Source: Bacteroidales bacterium | GTDB taxonomy: Bacteria; Bacteroidota; Bacteroidia; Bacteroidales; GCA-2748055 | DNA: 34,962 nt | Direction: 5' to 3' | Assembly (NCBI GenBank): GCA_029210725.1 | Contig: JARGFM010000035.1 | Span: 1-34,962 of the forward strand | Part shown: positions 23,789 to 32,328 of the stretch, piece by piece | Layout of the letters: every line of letters begins with the position of its first letter | How positions within the stretch are numbered: position 1 is the first letter of the stretch | Position numbers and translations under genes: made by a program | Notes under the pieces: model-generated | Seen by the model: only the letters and a program-made list of their open reading frames with translations | Databases searched by the model: none | What the model was told of the DNA's origin: nothing

Positions 23789-24292
23789 TTACTGTATACC
23801 CAGCCTGGCTTTGACCAGGGGATCCATATCCAGGCTCTCCTCTGATGTGTAGATAGGATTGCCCGTACTCAGATCAAATACATAGATCAGTCCGTGCTCC
23901 ATGGCAACCTCCTCAATGGCCTTACGTGCTTTCTCCATCACCGGCTGCATCAGCACCATGTTCTTCTGCTGCAAGTCCTGCTGGGCAGTCTGGGAAAAAT
24001 TCTGAAGGCGCATTTGCAGTTCCTGGATCTCCGATGCCTTGGCCTCTTTGATCAGATTGCTCATGGTGGATTCGGATTGGTTAAATTCCTCGATTTTCTT
24101 ATTGATCTCTACCTGGATCCTCTCGATCTCGTCCGTATAATGCTTCTGCAGCTCCTGCACATTTGCAATTGCTGAATCATACTCAGGCATGGCCTGGACC
24201 AATAATTCGGAAGTCACATGCCCAAATTTCTGTGCATGGAGTGCAATGGCTATACTCATAACGGCCATGGCAAGGATCATTCGTTTCATCAT
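23789..24292 (-). CDS. OmpH/Skp family periplasmic chaperone (second copy)
   Basis: A 167-residue OmpH/Skp-type protein. It has a signal peptide (MKRMILAMAVMSIAIALHA with cleavage before QKFGHV), then a beta strand, a long charged helical region (about 40-115, the coiled-coil tentacles) and a C-terminal strand segment (LIYVFDLSTGNPIYTSEE). Such chaperones hold unfolded outer-membrane proteins in the periplasm. A second initiator Met directly follows the first. It is the last gene before the intrinsic terminator and 65 bases after the first ompH copy. The two copies are clearly diverged, so they may serve different clients. Confidence 0.9.
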   Translation of the reverse strand: MMKRMILAMAVMSIAIALHAQKFGHVTSELLVQAMPEYDSAIANVQELQKHYTDEIERIQVEINKKIEEFNQSESTMSNLIKEAKASEIQELQMRLQNFSQTAQQDLQQKNMVLMQPVMEKARKAIEEVAMEHGLIYVFDLSTGNPIYTSEESLDMDPLVKARLGIQ

Positions 24293-24357
24293 CTTATTTT
24301 TCTGTTATTAGCGTATTTAATTGATTGCTTGCAAAAAGCGGCTACAAATGTAAGATT

Positions 24358-24873
24358 TTAATTTTTATAACCTAACTTTTTCAGCACTTCGTCACTCAGG
24401 TCGTAGCGCGGATTTGAGTACAAAATGGAGGCCCCCGATGAGGTGTCGAATATGATGGCATAACTGCCTTCGGCCGAAAGCTCCTTGACCGCTTTGAAGA
24501 TGGCATCCTGGACCGGCTTTACCAGCTCCTGGCGCTTTTTTGAAAGATCGCCGTCGGGACCGAAATATTTGTTCTGAAGATCCTTCACGGAGTGCTCCTT
24601 GGCAATAATCTCCTCTTCCCTCTTGGTCCTCATCTCGTCGGTAAGCAGCACGCGTTCCGACTTGTAGGTTTTGTACATCGTCTCAATCTCCTCATATTGA
24701 GCCGCAATCTCCGTCTCATAGTCCTCTGAGATTTTATCCAGCTGGTCCTGCGCAGCCTTGTAGGAGGGGATGTTCTGAAGAATATAGTCCGAGTCGACAA
24801 AGGCAAATTTCTGTGCCAGGGCACTTCCTGCAAAGAGGCTCAGCACCAGGGCAGATATCATTAATTTTTTCAT
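24358..24873 (-). CDS. OmpH/Skp family periplasmic chaperone (first copy)
   Basis: A 171-residue OmpH/Skp chaperone. I chose the ATG at 24873 because it starts a standard signal peptide (MKKLMISALVLSLFAGSALAQ) followed by KFAFVDSDYILQNIPSY, the usual OmpH opening; the open frame continues upstream to 25173, but that part is antisense-like sequence overlapping bamA. The middle (about 45-110) is a long charged helix, and the end AIIFDTSSGASILYSNPRYDLSDEVLKKLGY is the conserved closing strand plus helix. It lies 85 bases after bamA in the envelope operon, matching its role in delivering clients to BamA. Confidence 0.92.
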   Translation of the reverse strand: MKKLMISALVLSLFAGSALAQKFAFVDSDYILQNIPSYKAAQDQLDKISEDYETEIAAQYEEIETMYKTYKSERVLLTDEMRTKREEEIIAKEHSVKDLQNKYFGPDGDLSKKRQELVKPVQDAIFKAVKELSAEGSYAIIFDTSSGASILYSNPRYDLSDEVLKKLGYKN

Positions 24874-24958
24874 GTGTATAAGATTTTTGGATCTCTGATG
24901 ATCTTTTATTTTAAGTATGCTCCTCAAACACCGTACCAAAATAATAAAGCGCTGTGAA

Positions 24959-27490
24959 TTAGAACTGCTGACCCATGGTAAAATGGAACTGGGAACCACT
25001 GATACCATCGCTGTTGGGATATTCGTCGAATCCCCAGCCCCAGTCGATCCCCAGCAGTCCGAACATGGGCAGGAAGGCTCTGACACCCACCCCGGCTGCA
25101 CGCTTGGCGCTGAAGGGATTAAACTGATCGATGCTGTACCAGGCATTTCCCCCTTCCAGGAAGCCCAGCACAAAAATGGTGGCCGAGGGGTTCAGCGATA
25201 CCGGGTAGCGCAGCTCCAGGGTGTACTTGGTGTAGACGTTCCCCGATTTGTTCCCGTTCTCATCCACCGGGGTCAGGCTCCGGTTGGGATATCCGCGCTG
25301 GGCGATGACCTCCCTGCCGTAGAGGTTGTAACCCGAAAGCCCGTCGCCGCCCAGGTCGAAGCCTTCAAAGGGAGAGGGCCCGATATCGTCGTTGTAGTGT
25401 CCCAGGTAGCCATACTGCATCCGGGCCATCAGCACCAGGTCGCCCATCAGGGCATGGTACCAGTCGGCCTTGAACATCCAGCGATGGTACTCCACCCACT
25501 TGTACTTTTCATCGTCCGGGATATTGAGATAGTCGCGATCCGGGTTAAGGAGCGAATAGGGCGGCGTGATCTGCAGGCTCAGGCTCAGGTTGGATCCGCT
25601 CCTGGGATAAATGATCTGGTCCTGGGAACTCCGCCCCAGGGTAGTGGTAAAACTGAAGTTATTAAAATGGCCGTTGTTCACCAGGAACAGTCCGGGGTAG
25701 TCCTTCACCTTATATCGCTGGTAAGAGAAAGCGTTATAGAGAGTAAAGTAGTCGTCGGGCCAGGAGAGCCGCCTTCCCAGTCCGATGGAAGCCCCGATCA
25801 CCGAGTAATACTCATCCTTGAGATCATCCTTGCTGCCTCCATAGTAAAAGGGGTAGGGGTTCCGGTTCATCTTGGAAAAATACCCCGATACCGAGAAAGA
25901 GTTGGGCTTCCTGCCCCCGAACCAGGGCTCCACAAAGGAGAAGTTATAAGACTGGTAGACCTGGCCGTTGGTCTGGGCCCTCACCGAAAAGGTCTGACCG
26001 TCTCCCGAGGGGATGGGCCTCCAGGCCTTGCGGTCGAACAACCTGCTGGCTGCAAAGTTGGAGAAACGGATCCCCACGGTACCCACCAGCATGCCGCCCC
26101 CGTAACCACCCGAAACCTCCAGCTGGTCGGTGGCGCGCTCCACCAGTTTATACTCGATATCCACCGTACCATCGGCCTGGTTGGGAATCGGATTGGGTTC
26201 GATTTGTTCCGGGTCGAAATGCCCCAGGTTGGCCAGCTCCCTCACCGTACGGATGAGCTGCTGCTTACTGAACTTATCGCCCGGCAGGGTACGCAGCTCA
26301 CGGCGCACCACATGTTCGTTGGTCCGGTCGTTCCCGGAGATAATCACATTGTTGATCAGGGCGATTTCTCCCTCGTAAATACGCATCTCAAAGTCGATGG
26401 TATCATCCTCCACACTAACCTCCACCGGGGTCAGCTGGAAAAAGAGGTAGCCGTTATCGAGATAGACTCCGTTGACGGCATCTTCATCGATAAAGAGGCG
26501 CTCGTCCAGAACGGTCTGATCAAAGATATCCCCCTTCTCGATTCCCAGATACGCATCCAGCAGTTCCGAAGGGTACTTGGTGTTCCCCACCCAGGTGATA
26601 TCCCCGAAGTAGTATTTATTTCCCTCTTCCAGATTGATATAAAGATCAAGGCGCTTATCCTTCCCTTCCGTAAAGGACACCGAATCGGACAGGACCTTGG
26701 CATCCCGGTATCCGTTCTCGTTGTAGAAAGCCACCAGGTTCTTCTTGTCCTCCTTAAAAGCCTCCGAAACCAGTTTGGATGCCTTAAAAATGTTGATGTT
26801 CACCTTCTTGGTATCCTTCATCTTTCGCCGCAGCACCGACTGCTTGAAGGCCGTGGCCCCGTTAAAATAGATCTCATCGATCTTCACGCGGTCCATTTTA
26901 TCTACCTCAATCTCCATCTCCACCATGTTCACCCGGAGGGTATCGTCCTGCAGGTTGATCCTTACCTCCGTATTCAGGAATCCCTTCTCAACGAAATGCT
27001 CCCGGATAATCCGTTTGGTATTATCCAGAATATCGTCGGTCACCTGCTGCCCCCTTTTCAGATTGATCTTCTCCAGCAAATCCTGGCTCTCCGATTTCCC
27101 CACACCGACAATATCCAGGGTCGACATCCTGGAACGCTCGGTGAGATAGATATCGAGCCACACACTGTCGTTGCGGATCTGACTGGCCGAGATCATGGCA
27201 TCGGAGAAAAGCCCCTGGTTCCAGAACTTTTTCAGGACATCGGTCACCTGGTCGCCCGGAAGAGTAATGGTGTTGCCCACTTTCAGTCCCGAGAGACTGA
27301 CCAGCACCTCCTTCTGGATAAATTCTATGCCGCTGACCGTTACATCTGCAATGACATACTTTTTGGGATTTTCGTAGTCCATGACCCGGAGCGTATCGTG
27401 CCCGGCCTGCTGCTGGGCCACTGCCTGCTGTGCCACAAGACCTGTAAAGAAGATCAGGAGCGCCGTAAAAAGAAAAGTCCGTTGTCTCAT
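24959..27490 (-). CDS. bamA: outer-membrane protein assembly factor BamA
   Basis: An 843-residue Omp85 protein that inserts beta-barrel proteins into the outer membrane. The ATG at 27490 gives MRQRTFLFTALLIFFTG...AQQ, a good signal peptide; an upstream ATG at 27544 overlaps uppS and would bury the signal. Residues about 40-430 hold POTRA repeats (for example VADVTVSGIEFIQKEVLVSLSGLKVG and the EGDKYYFGDITWVGNTKYPSELL-like block EGNKYYFGDITWVGN). The C-terminal half is the barrel, with the lid-loop VRAQTNG region and the final residues FTMGQQF ending in the aromatic required for barrel recognition. It follows uppS by 22 bases and precedes two ompH genes, the classical order. Confidence 0.95.
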   Translation of the reverse strand: MRQRTFLFTALLIFFTGLVAQQAVAQQQAGHDTLRVMDYENPKKYVIADVTVSGIEFIQKEVLVSLSGLKVGNTITLPGDQVTDVLKKFWNQGLFSDAMISASQIRNDSVWLDIYLTERSRMSTLDIVGVGKSESQDLLEKINLKRGQQVTDDILDNTKRIIREHFVEKGFLNTEVRINLQDDTLRVNMVEMEIEVDKMDRVKIDEIYFNGATAFKQSVLRRKMKDTKKVNINIFKASKLVSEAFKEDKKNLVAFYNENGYRDAKVLSDSVSFTEGKDKRLDLYINLEEGNKYYFGDITWVGNTKYPSELLDAYLGIEKGDIFDQTVLDERLFIDEDAVNGVYLDNGYLFFQLTPVEVSVEDDTIDFEMRIYEGEIALINNVIISGNDRTNEHVVRRELRTLPGDKFSKQQLIRTVRELANLGHFDPEQIEPNPIPNQADGTVDIEYKLVERATDQLEVSGGYGGGMLVGTVGIRFSNFAASRLFDRKAWRPIPSGDGQTFSVRAQTNGQVYQSYNFSFVEPWFGGRKPNSFSVSGYFSKMNRNPYPFYYGGSKDDLKDEYYSVIGASIGLGRRLSWPDDYFTLYNAFSYQRYKVKDYPGLFLVNNGHFNNFSFTTTLGRSSQDQIIYPRSGSNLSLSLQITPPYSLLNPDRDYLNIPDDEKYKWVEYHRWMFKADWYHALMGDLVLMARMQYGYLGHYNDDIGPSPFEGFDLGGDGLSGYNLYGREVIAQRGYPNRSLTPVDENGNKSGNVYTKYTLELRYPVSLNPSATIFVLGFLEGGNAWYSIDQFNPFSAKRAAGVGVRAFLPMFGLLGIDWGWGFDEYPNSDGISGSQFHFTMGQQF

Positions 27491-27512
27491 TCCTGCAATA
27501 ATATTCCTTCTG

Positions 27513-28268
27513 TTAATCGTTTTGTAAAGCTCTGGACCTTCCACTCAGCTTACCGAATCGTCGCTCCCGTCGTTGAAAATCGATAATGGCTTCGTAGAAA
27601 TGCTCCTTGCGGTAATCGGGCCACAATACGGGTGTAAAGTAGAGTTCCGTATACGCAAGTTGCCAGAGCAGAAAATTGCTGATCCTCCTCTCTCCGCTGG
27701 TTCTGATAAGCAGTTCGGGGTCGGGCATGAACGATGTAGCCAGATAAGATTCCAGTAAAGCAGAATCGACCTGGTCCGGATTAAGTTGCCCGGAAGCTAC
27801 ATCGGCCACCATTGTTTTTACCGCATTGGTGATTTCCCAACGACCGCTGTAACTCAGCGCCAGGACCAGGGTCAGCCCCGTGTTATCCGAAAGAAAACTC
27901 ACTGCTTGATTCAGTTGTTTATGTACGCTTTTGGGAAGATCAGACACGTTTCCAATCACTAGCAGGCGGACATTATTCTCGTTTAGCTTATTGGTTTCAT
28001 TGGTAATGGAACGGGTAAGAAGAGCCATCAGACCATCGATCTCGGTACGGGGCCGGTTCCAGTTCTCGGTCGAAAAGGCATACAGAGTCAGATACTCAAT
28101 CCCCAGCTCCCCTGCAGCCTCGACCACCTGACGCACCGACTCCACCCCGTTCCGGTGGCCGAAGATACGCTCCACGCCCTTCTTCTCTGCCCAGCGGCCG
28201 TTGCCATCCATAATAACGGCCACATGCCTGGGAAGGCTGTTACGCTCTATTTGCTCCTTCAAATTCAT
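27513..28268 (-). CDS. uppS: isoprenyl transferase (undecaprenyl diphosphate synthase)
   Basis: A 251-residue cis-prenyltransferase making the C55 lipid carrier needed for peptidoglycan and surface glycans. Catalytic Asp21 is in VIMDGNGRWAEKKG, followed by RIFGHRNG, the YLTLYAFSTENWNRP block and the C-terminal ELLIRTSGERRISNFLLWQLAYTELYF diphosphate-binding segment with its arginines. Length is normal for UppS. It lies between the DUF6089-type gene (104-base gap) and bamA (22-base gap). Confidence 0.97.
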   Translation of the reverse strand: MNLKEQIERNSLPRHVAVIMDGNGRWAEKKGVERIFGHRNGVESVRQVVEAAGELGIEYLTLYAFSTENWNRPRTEIDGLMALLTRSITNETNKLNENNVRLLVIGNVSDLPKSVHKQLNQAVSFLSDNTGLTLVLALSYSGRWEITNAVKTMVADVASGQLNPDQVDSALLESYLATSFMPDPELLIRTSGERRISNFLLWQLAYTELYFTPVLWPDYRKEHFYEAIIDFQRRERRFGKLSGRSRALQND

Positions 28269-28372
28269 GTTCTCCTGGTCCCCTAATTCTTTTTCCCTAC
28301 ATTCCTTTTGAGCATCACCGGACCCTTATCGGTTCCCGAACTCACTCGAGCCCCCGGTCCCTTTCCGGTCCG

Positions 28373-29119
28373 CTACCCCTTTATTTTCAGGGGGTGATCA
28401 CTGGAAAATCTGAACCAGTTATCGTTCTTGTTCCTCTTGCTGTTAATGTTAATCCTGTAGGTCTTCTCCTGGTATGTAGGACACTCGTTCAAATAATTAA
28501 AAATCTTATAAGTGAGGAAAATCCCGGTAAACATATACCAGTCGTTGTTCCCCACCGGGGTCTGCACCGCTTCTCCGCCCGGGTTTGCCACCCCGTCGAG
28601 CAGGTCGGTAAAGGTGGTTCTCATGCTCACCTCCACCCCTCCGCTTAGCCTTTTCCCCAGGTTCGCCTTCACTCCTCCCCCGAAGGGCAGATACAGGTGC
28701 GATTTCGACTCGCCCGACAAATTCAGACCATAGCCCAGACCTGCTGTCACATAAGGTGAATAATTCGTTTTCTTGCTGGCCGTTTTATAGGGCCACCAGT
28801 TGAATTCGAAATCAAGGCCCAAATCTACAAAACTTGAGTGGAATTCCGCCTCTGTTCCCCCTAAAATCTCACCTGACCCGGCCAGATGATAAAAAACAGC
28901 ATGGGCCCGAAGGGAGTTGCGCAGGTTGAAGTTATGGCGGTAGATGGGCCCAAAGGCCGGGGGAGAAAAGAGGGGCTGAGGGATATAAGGAGCCAGATCG
29001 CCCATATACCAGGGCACTGCGGTCATAAGTCCAATATCGCTCTTACGCTGCCCGGAAGCAGGCGAAGAAAAAACTATAAGTGAAATGATTACCAGCAGGT
29101 GCGCCCCGCCAAACCGCAA
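28373..29119 (-). CDS. DUF6089-type outer-membrane beta-barrel protein
   Basis: A 248-residue predicted small barrel resembling the DUF6089 family found beside uppS and bamA in Bacteroidota. After a hydrophobic signal (FGGAHLLVIISLIVFSSPASG) it reads DIGLMTAVPWYMGDLAP, HNFNLRNSLRAHAVF, YSPYVTAGLGYGLN, LPFGGGVKANLG and VSMRTTFTDLLDGV, alternating strands with the typical closing blocks. I prefer a TTG start at 29119 (7 bases after the preceding stop, with AGAAG upstream) because it begins the signal peptide exactly; ATG codons at 29218 and 29311 lie deep inside the upstream gene and would add 33 or 64 unrelated residues. Function unknown, probably envelope related. Confidence 0.75.
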   Translation of the reverse strand: MRFGGAHLLVIISLIVFSSPASGQRKSDIGLMTAVPWYMGDLAPYIPQPLFSPPAFGPIYRHNFNLRNSLRAHAVFYHLAGSGEILGGTEAEFHSSFVDLGLDFEFNWWPYKTASKKTNYSPYVTAGLGYGLNLSGESKSHLYLPFGGGVKANLGKRLSGGVEVSMRTTFTDLLDGVANPGGEAVQTPVGNNDWYMFTGIFLTYKIFNYLNECPTYQEKTYRININSKRNKNDNWFRFSSDHPLKIKG

Positions 29120-29126
29120 AAATCTT

Positions 29127-29894
29127 CTACCTGTAAAGTTTCTGAAGGATGGGCCTTCCGTTCTTATCGTTCCTGATTTTATATATGGCTTTAACACTGG
29201 CTGTATAATATGAATCATTGTATTCGGACCATTCGGAAGCGTATCCGTCGATCTGGTCCGAAAGAGAGAAACTGTAGCCCAGCTCAAAGCCCATGCTCCA
29301 GCGGGGGTCAATTTCGAACTTCACACCTGCTCCCACGGGGAAAACGAGGGAGTAAACTGCATTATTGTTGTAGCCGGGATTGTTTACAGGCTCTTCCCCG
29401 TCGTTATTCAGATCCTTGACATACGATTTGGACAAAATGCCGGAAGCCCCTCCATACATGTATAAGAACAAGCGGTTATAGGCATTCACCATGCCCCTGC
29501 GGTTATAGATGCCCGGTGCAAACACATTTTCCCGGGTGCCCATGATATAATACTCGCCCCGGAACCCGTGTACCAGGGCGTGACTGGTAAATGAATAGTA
29601 GCGCCCGTGACTGCTGCCGGGTTCATCTTTCCCCCCGTACATGTAGTAACCCAGGTCCATGGAAACGGCCATTTTATTGGTGATCATAAAACGGGGATTA
29701 AGGCCGAAGCTGGGCCGGAATCCGTTAATCATATTGGCAAGGGGCTGGTTGGCCAGGCCAATATCTCCGTGGAAGGCGACCCCTGCCACGTACATATCCA
29801 GCTCATAGCGCCGCAGCTTCCAGCGCTGACCAAAGCTATCCACAGATGTAAAAAGCAGAAGCGCGATAATGGGGATCCATAGTTTGTTCTTCAT
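29127..29894 (-). CDS. outer-membrane beta-barrel protein
   Basis: A 255-residue predicted barrel. The signal peptide MKNKLWIPIIALLLFTSVDSFGQ is followed by RRYELDMYVAGVAFHGDIGLAN and then alternating amphipathic strands rich in Tyr and Gly (LGYYMYGG, LFLYMYGGASG, FPVGAGVKFEIDPRWSMGFELGYSFSLSDQIDGY). It resembles the DUF6089 and OmpA-barrel style proteins common in Bacteroidota. It sits 43 bases after nadK and directly before the DUF6089-type gene, so the two barrels may be a functional pair or an old duplication. No enzyme function can be assigned. Confidence 0.75.
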   Translation of the reverse strand: MKNKLWIPIIALLLFTSVDSFGQRWKLRRYELDMYVAGVAFHGDIGLANQPLANMINGFRPSFGLNPRFMITNKMAVSMDLGYYMYGGKDEPGSSHGRYYSFTSHALVHGFRGEYYIMGTRENVFAPGIYNRRGMVNAYNRLFLYMYGGASGILSKSYVKDLNNDGEEPVNNPGYNNNAVYSLVFPVGAGVKFEIDPRWSMGFELGYSFSLSDQIDGYASEWSEYNDSYYTASVKAIYKIRNDKNGRPILQKLYR

Positions 29895-29937
29895 GGCCAG
29901 GGAATTCGGGATACAAGCATAAAATTAATAAATATTT

Positions 29938-30816
29938 TTAATTACGCTTATCTGCCCCCCACATTAACTTATTCCGCAGGGTGCTGTAGAAGCTGATATT
30001 CTCGATCCGGATCATCTTCAGAGAGTATTCCGCTTTGCGGATCAGAACAGTGGCATCCACATCCAGATCGATGGTATGGGAGTCTATCGCCAGCTGGAAC
30101 TGGGGATCGCGGGTATGAACCGACAGTTGCAATACAGCCGAGTCGGGCAACACCAGGGGACGAACAGTCAGGTTATGGGGCGCAATGGGGGAAAGCACAA
30201 AAGTATTGGATTCGGGAACCACGATGGGCCCCCCCACACTCAGGTTATAAGCGGTTGATCCGGTGGGCGTCGACAAAAGAAGACCGTCGGCCCAGTAGGA
30301 ACTTAAAAATTCGTCGTTTATTTTCACATGGATGGTAATCAGCGATCCGGAGGTCTTGTAGATCCTGACCTCGTTCAGGGCCACCGACCTGTGTTTCAGA
30401 TCCACTCCGGGCACCTCGACCCGGAGGAGCATCCGCTCCTCGATATCAAAACTCCCGCTGAAGACACTTTCCAGCGATTCCTCCATATTTTCCTGGGAGA
30501 TGTATGAGAGAAAGCCCAGTCGTCCGATATTGACCCCCAGTACCGGGGTCCCGCTGTCACGAACCAGGTTCACCGTTTCCAGGAAGGTCCCATCGCCACC
30601 CAGTGAAAAGAGAAAATCAAGCCCTTCGGGCAGATCCTGATGACAGGTAAAGAGCCCGGCCACCCTGGGCCGGAGACCGGTCTTTTTCTGAAGAAACTCA
30701 AAGAGGGGTTCGTAGACCCATACATCTACATTGAGCATCAGGAACTTGCTGAATATCGTGGCAATATTCTCACGCGCATAGGAAGGAAAGGTCCTTCCAA
30801 AAACAGCAACCTTCAT
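29938..30816 (-). CDS. nadK: NAD kinase
   Basis: A 292-residue ATP-NAD kinase that phosphorylates NAD to NADP in the cytoplasm. It shows GGDGT (73-77), the NIGRLGFLS block, an NE segment (VALNEVRIYK) and the ADGLLLSTPTGSTAYNLSVGGPI substrate loop. Length is typical. It starts 2 bases after the CBS-domain gene and is thus translationally linked to it. Its place at the head of an envelope-assembly operon is a known Bacteroidota arrangement rather than evidence of an envelope role. Confidence 0.96.
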   Translation of the reverse strand: MKVAVFGRTFPSYARENIATIFSKFLMLNVDVWVYEPLFEFLQKKTGLRPRVAGLFTCHQDLPEGLDFLFSLGGDGTFLETVNLVRDSGTPVLGVNIGRLGFLSYISQENMEESLESVFSGSFDIEERMLLRVEVPGVDLKHRSVALNEVRIYKTSGSLITIHVKINDEFLSSYWADGLLLSTPTGSTAYNLSVGGPIVVPESNTFVLSPIAPHNLTVRPLVLPDSAVLQLSVHTRDPQFQLAIDSHTIDLDVDATVLIRKAEYSLKMIRIENISFYSTLRNKLMWGADKRN

Positions 30817-30818
30817 GG

Positions 30819-31484
30819 TCAGATATTGAGGTATTTCAACAGGACATCAAACCGCTCCTGGTAAAATTCATCCAGGTCCTCGCTGTCCAGATGAGACGAA
30901 ACTACCATATAATTATAGCGGTCCAGGGTCTCCAGAATGGAAGCCAGATCGGTCAGGTTGACCTTCAGGGTCACCCTCAGACGGGAATTGTCGTCGGAGG
31001 TGGCCACGTAGAGGCTCAGGATCCGGCCATTATTGCTCTCCACGATCTGTGAGATCTCGCTCAGGGAATAGTCGTGGGGATTCATCTCCAGCTCGATGAT
31101 CCCGCCCGGCTGCTGCATGGCCGACAGGCGGGCAAATTTCCGCGTCAGATCTTCCTGGGTAATGACCCCCAGGTAATGCTTTTCCCTGTTCAGCACCGGC
31201 ACCAGGGTCAGCTCCATGCGCGACATAAGTTCGATCACTTCGTAGATATGCTGCTCCTCCCTCACATAAGGTTTCTGGAGCGAGAGACTGTGATTGCCCA
31301 CCGCTTCGTCGGGATCGTTCAGATCATATATATCGGCATCGGAAATCAGTCCCAGAAAATCCCGTTGATTCACAATGGGCAAATGCTTCACCCGGAACAC
31401 CTCCATCCAGGAGAGTGCACTGGTCCCTGTGTCCGATGTTTTCAGGGCCGTTACCACATCCGATATGAGTTCTCGAGCAAGCAT
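30819..31484 (-). CDS. CBS-domain protein with ACT-like C-terminus
   Basis: A 221-residue cytoplasmic protein with two CBS motifs (about 1-60, with FRVKHLPIVNQRDFLGLISDADIY; about 70-125, with LTLVPVLNREKHYLGVITQEDL), which bind adenine nucleotides. Residues about 130-205 (GGIIELEMNPHDYSLSEISQIVESNNGRIL type pattern) look like an ACT-like regulatory fold. There is no attached catalytic or DNA-binding domain. It precedes nadK by 2 bases, so it may sense nucleotide state and influence NAD kinase, but that is inference. Confidence 0.85.
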   Translation of the reverse strand: MLARELISDVVTALKTSDTGTSALSWMEVFRVKHLPIVNQRDFLGLISDADIYDLNDPDEAVGNHSLSLQKPYVREEQHIYEVIELMSRMELTLVPVLNREKHYLGVITQEDLTRKFARLSAMQQPGGIIELEMNPHDYSLSEISQIVESNNGRILSLYVATSDDNSRLRVTLKVNLTDLASILETLDRYNYMVVSSHLDSEDLDEFYQERFDVLLKYLNI

Positions 31485-31596
31485 AAGGCAGTAAACTTAC
31501 AGGTTTAACGAATATAATACAAATAATGTTCCACTTTAGGAATCAGGCTGGCCGGGCACCCTGATTCCCGGGCACCTGAAATCCTGCTTTTCCTTC

Positions 31597-32214
31597 TCAA
31601 AGGGCGGATTTTAGTTTATGCTGGATGGTATTGAGCAGAACAGAAATGGCCACCTCGTTCCTCCCTCCCTGTGGCACAATCACATCGGCCACGCGTTTCG
31701 AAGGTTCAATAAACTGCAGATGCATGGGCTTGACCGTCTTCTCATAGCGCTCGAGCACCTGCTGCACGCTCCGCCCCCGCTCCTCCATATCCCGGTGAAT
31801 CACCCGGCCCAGCCGGTCATCGGCATCGGCATCCACAAAGACCTTCAGATCGATGGCCTCCACCAGCGGCATATGGGTGTAAATCAGGATTCCCTCTACG
31901 ATCACTACCTCGCGTGGCTCAATGGTAAGAGTATCTTCCGAGCGGGTACAGGTCAGATAACTGTAACGTGGCTGCTCCACGCTTTTGCCCTTCTTCAGCT
32001 GACGGATATGCTTCACCAGCAGGTCAAACTCCAGCGAATTGGGATGGTCAAAATTGATTTTCTGTCGCTCCTCCATGGGGAGGTGACCGCTGTCTTTATA
32101 ATAAGAGTCCTGGGGAACCAGGGCCACCTGGCTGGGCGGGATCTTCTCCAGGATTTTATTAACCACGGTGGTTTTACCCGAGCCCGTACCGCCTGCAATG
32201 CCAATGATAAACAT
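31597..32214 (-). CDS. udk: uridine kinase
   Basis: A 205-residue pyrimidine salvage kinase that phosphorylates uridine and cytidine using ATP or GTP. The P-loop is GGTGSGKT (8-15), followed by the DSYYKD segment, NFDHPNSLEFDLL with the substrate-binding Asp/His, and RDMEERGRS, the lid arginines. Length is typical of the bacterial enzyme. It is separated by 112 bases from the CBS gene on the same strand and is divergent from manA. The spacer towards the CBS gene contains two CCGGGCACC copies but no clear terminator. Confidence 0.96.
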   Translation of the reverse strand: MFIIGIAGGTGSGKTTVVNKILEKIPPSQVALVPQDSYYKDSGHLPMEERQKINFDHPNSLEFDLLVKHIRQLKKGKSVEQPRYSYLTCTRSEDTLTIEPREVVIVEGILIYTHMPLVEAIDLKVFVDADADDRLGRVIHRDMEERGRSVQQVLERYEKTVKPMHLQFIEPSKRVADVIVPQGGRNEVAISVLLNTIQHKLKSAL

Positions 32215-32295
32215 AAATGTCTGTTAGAGTGGTCAGAATGTCAGCATGTTAGAAAGCTAAGAATAATAACACCCCTAACTTACTAACTTTCTGAT

Positions 32296-32303
32296 TAAAT
32301 TTG
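32296..32303 (+). promoter_or_regulatory. possible -7 promoter element for manA
   Basis: TAAATTTG fits the Bacteroidota TAnnTTTG consensus and lies 25 bases before the manA ATG at 32329. No TTTG box is present 19 bases upstream, so the assignment rests on one element. Confidence 0.35.
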
Positions 32304-32328
32304 CACAGCAATCAAGCAGAATACCATC

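Noticed and set aside
24874-25173. Upstream extension of the first ompH gene by 100 codons
   Set aside because: The extension overlaps bamA and the 85-base spacer, is unlike any OmpH sequence, and would hide the signal peptide that begins at 24873.
27491-27544. Upstream start for bamA
   Set aside because: It overlaps the end of uppS and puts 18 extra residues ahead of a normal signal peptide.
24917-27586. 889-codon open frame on the plus strand
   Set aside because: It lies wholly opposite bamA, which has a signal peptide, POTRA repeats and a barrel end. The antisense frame shows no domain and reflects codon bias.
31536-31590. Possible terminator or repeat with two CCGGGCACC copies after udk
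   Set aside because: The copies are direct and too degenerate for a clear repeat, and no stem followed by a T-tract is present.
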